7,162 bases of DNA from Clostridia bacterium (GTDB taxonomy: Bacteria; Bacillota; Clostridia; Oscillospirales; Acutalibacteraceae). Below, in pieces: positions 6,466 through 7,162 of the stretch (position 1 is the first letter of the stretch; each line of letters opens with the position of its first letter). The position numbers and the translations under genes were made by a program. The notes below the pieces were generated by a model, which saw only the letters and a program-made list of their open reading frames with translations, had not been told where the DNA came from and did not search any database. Location: the NCBI GenBank assembly GCA_900766945.1, contig CAAFXD010000070.1, positions 1 to 7,162 on the forward strand. The letters are read 5' to 3'.

Positions 6466-7162
6466 ATGAGAAAATCCCGCAAAAAAGCCGCCCCCTCTCC
6501 ACCCGGGAATCCCGCGCTTGCCGTCGGCAGTGCGGCGCAAAATCTGCCGTTTTCCGCTTTATATGCGTACAACCCGCCGCCCGCGGTCACGGGGGATTTG
6601 TTTTCCGCTTTGCGCGAAGCCGTGCCCGTGATTGACGCGGCGATTTACAAACTCGTGCGGTTGACGGGTGGATTTCAAGCCGTGTGCAAAGACGCGCGCT
6701 TTCAGCCGATTTTGGATAACTTTGTCAAATATGTTCCCTCGGACAGCGGCAGTGTTTCTCTGCAATCCTTTTTAGACACTTTTTTTGAGGAATTGCTCAC
6801 CTACGGCACGGCGGTTGCAGAAGTCGTCCCCGACCAAACGGGCGCGGTACGCTATTTATACAACGCGCCGCACAAGGACTACACCCTGCGCCGTTCCAAA
6901 GCGGATTTTCGCCGTTTGGAGGTGTGCGCCGGAGCCGATGTGGCAGGGAACGCCCTGCCGGGACAGCAAAATATGTTGGTGTGCACCTTAAACGCCAAAC
7001 CGGGTGAAATTTACGGCACGCCCCTGCTTGCGGGCTTACCGTTTGTCTCCTCTATCCTCTTGAAAATTTATAACGCCGTCGGGCAGAATTGGGAGCGCGT
7101 GGGCAATGTGCGCTTTGCCGTGACCTACAAGCCGTCGGACGATACGGGCGGCAAAACCTTTG
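6466..7162 (+). CDS. Phage portal protein, N-terminal part (cut by the window end)
   Basis: The reading frame is open from ATG 6466 to the end of the window, giving 232 complete codons with no stop. The N-terminus is basic (MRKSRKKAAP). The portal-like features are a helical AVPVIDAAIYKLVRLTGGF (about 52-70), a segment EELLTYGTAVAEVV (108-121) resembling the 'lL.yG.a..e' motif of portal proteins, and GEIYGTPLLAGLPFVSSILLKIYNAVGQNWERVG (180-213), resembling the 'G..yG.s.l......' helix region. The portal is the dodecameric channel at the capsid vertex through which the terminase packs DNA. The call draws strongly on position directly after the large terminase, as in PBSX-like and most siphophage head modules. 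The C-terminal half, including most of the stem and crown, lies outside the window, so intactness cannot be judged. Confidence 0.8.
   Translation, partial: MRKSRKKAAPSPPGNPALAVGSAAQNLPFSALYAYNPPPAVTGDLFSALREAVPVIDAAIYKLVRLTGGFQAVCKDARFQPILDNFVKYVPSDSGSVSLQSFLDTFFEELLTYGTAVAEVVPDQTGAVRYLYNAPHKDYTLRRSKADFRRLEVCAGADVAGNALPGQQNMLVCTLNAKPGEIYGTPLLAGLPFVSSILLKIYNAVGQNWERVGNVRFAVTYKPSDDTGGKTF

Overview
The window looks like chromosomal DNA from a Gram-positive bacterium of the class Clostridia, most likely an Oscillospiraceae/Ruminococcaceae-type gut organism of medium GC. This inference rests on strong AGGAGG-type ribosome binding sites before nearly every gene, use of GTG and TTG starts, a near-consensus sigma-A promoter, the MarR plus two half-size ABC exporters arrangement common in Clostridia, and a cluster of 'TTGTAGGGG + hairpin' intergenic repeats. 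No rRNA or tRNA gene is present to fix the taxonomy.

Left part (1-303) is non-coding. It holds a cluster of short hairpin repeats (about 14-188), then a long GC-rich terminator hairpin (252-278) that closes the leftward operon and has T-rich sequence on both sides.

Middle part (304-4458, minus strand) is a compact three-gene operon read right to left: a MarR-family regulator (3949-4458), then two half-size ABC exporter subunits (2223-3965 and 304-2223). Each junction overlaps (17 bp and 1 bp), so translation is probably coupled. Nucleotide-binding motifs are split unevenly: the first subunit has a degenerate catalytic Asp-Asp, a Gln in place of the switch His and an altered Walker A. The second keeps canonical Walker A, Walker B Glu and His but has an LSQGQ signature. 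This is the pattern of a heterodimeric exporter with one degenerate and one competent ATP site, as in the BmrC/BmrD, LmrC/LmrD and TM287/288 types. The operon promoter (TTGACA, 17 bp, TACAAT) is followed by two similar 12-bp palindromes at the predicted start of transcription, which are good candidate operators for the MarR protein.

Right part (4708-7162, plus strand) is a tailed-phage DNA packaging module transcribed away from the operon: terminase small subunit, terminase large subunit (1-nt overlap) and the first 232 codons of a portal protein, which runs off the window. It therefore marks one end of a prophage or phage-derived element whose remainder lies to the right. The 249-bp divergent spacer (4459-4707) contains several dyad symmetries, but I found no convincing forward promoter, integrase, repressor or provable attachment site.

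I do not see a clearly undescribed system. The points most worth checking are the bare packaging module starting directly next to a host drug-response operon, the tandem operator, the dyads in the divergent spacer and the hairpin repeat cluster.
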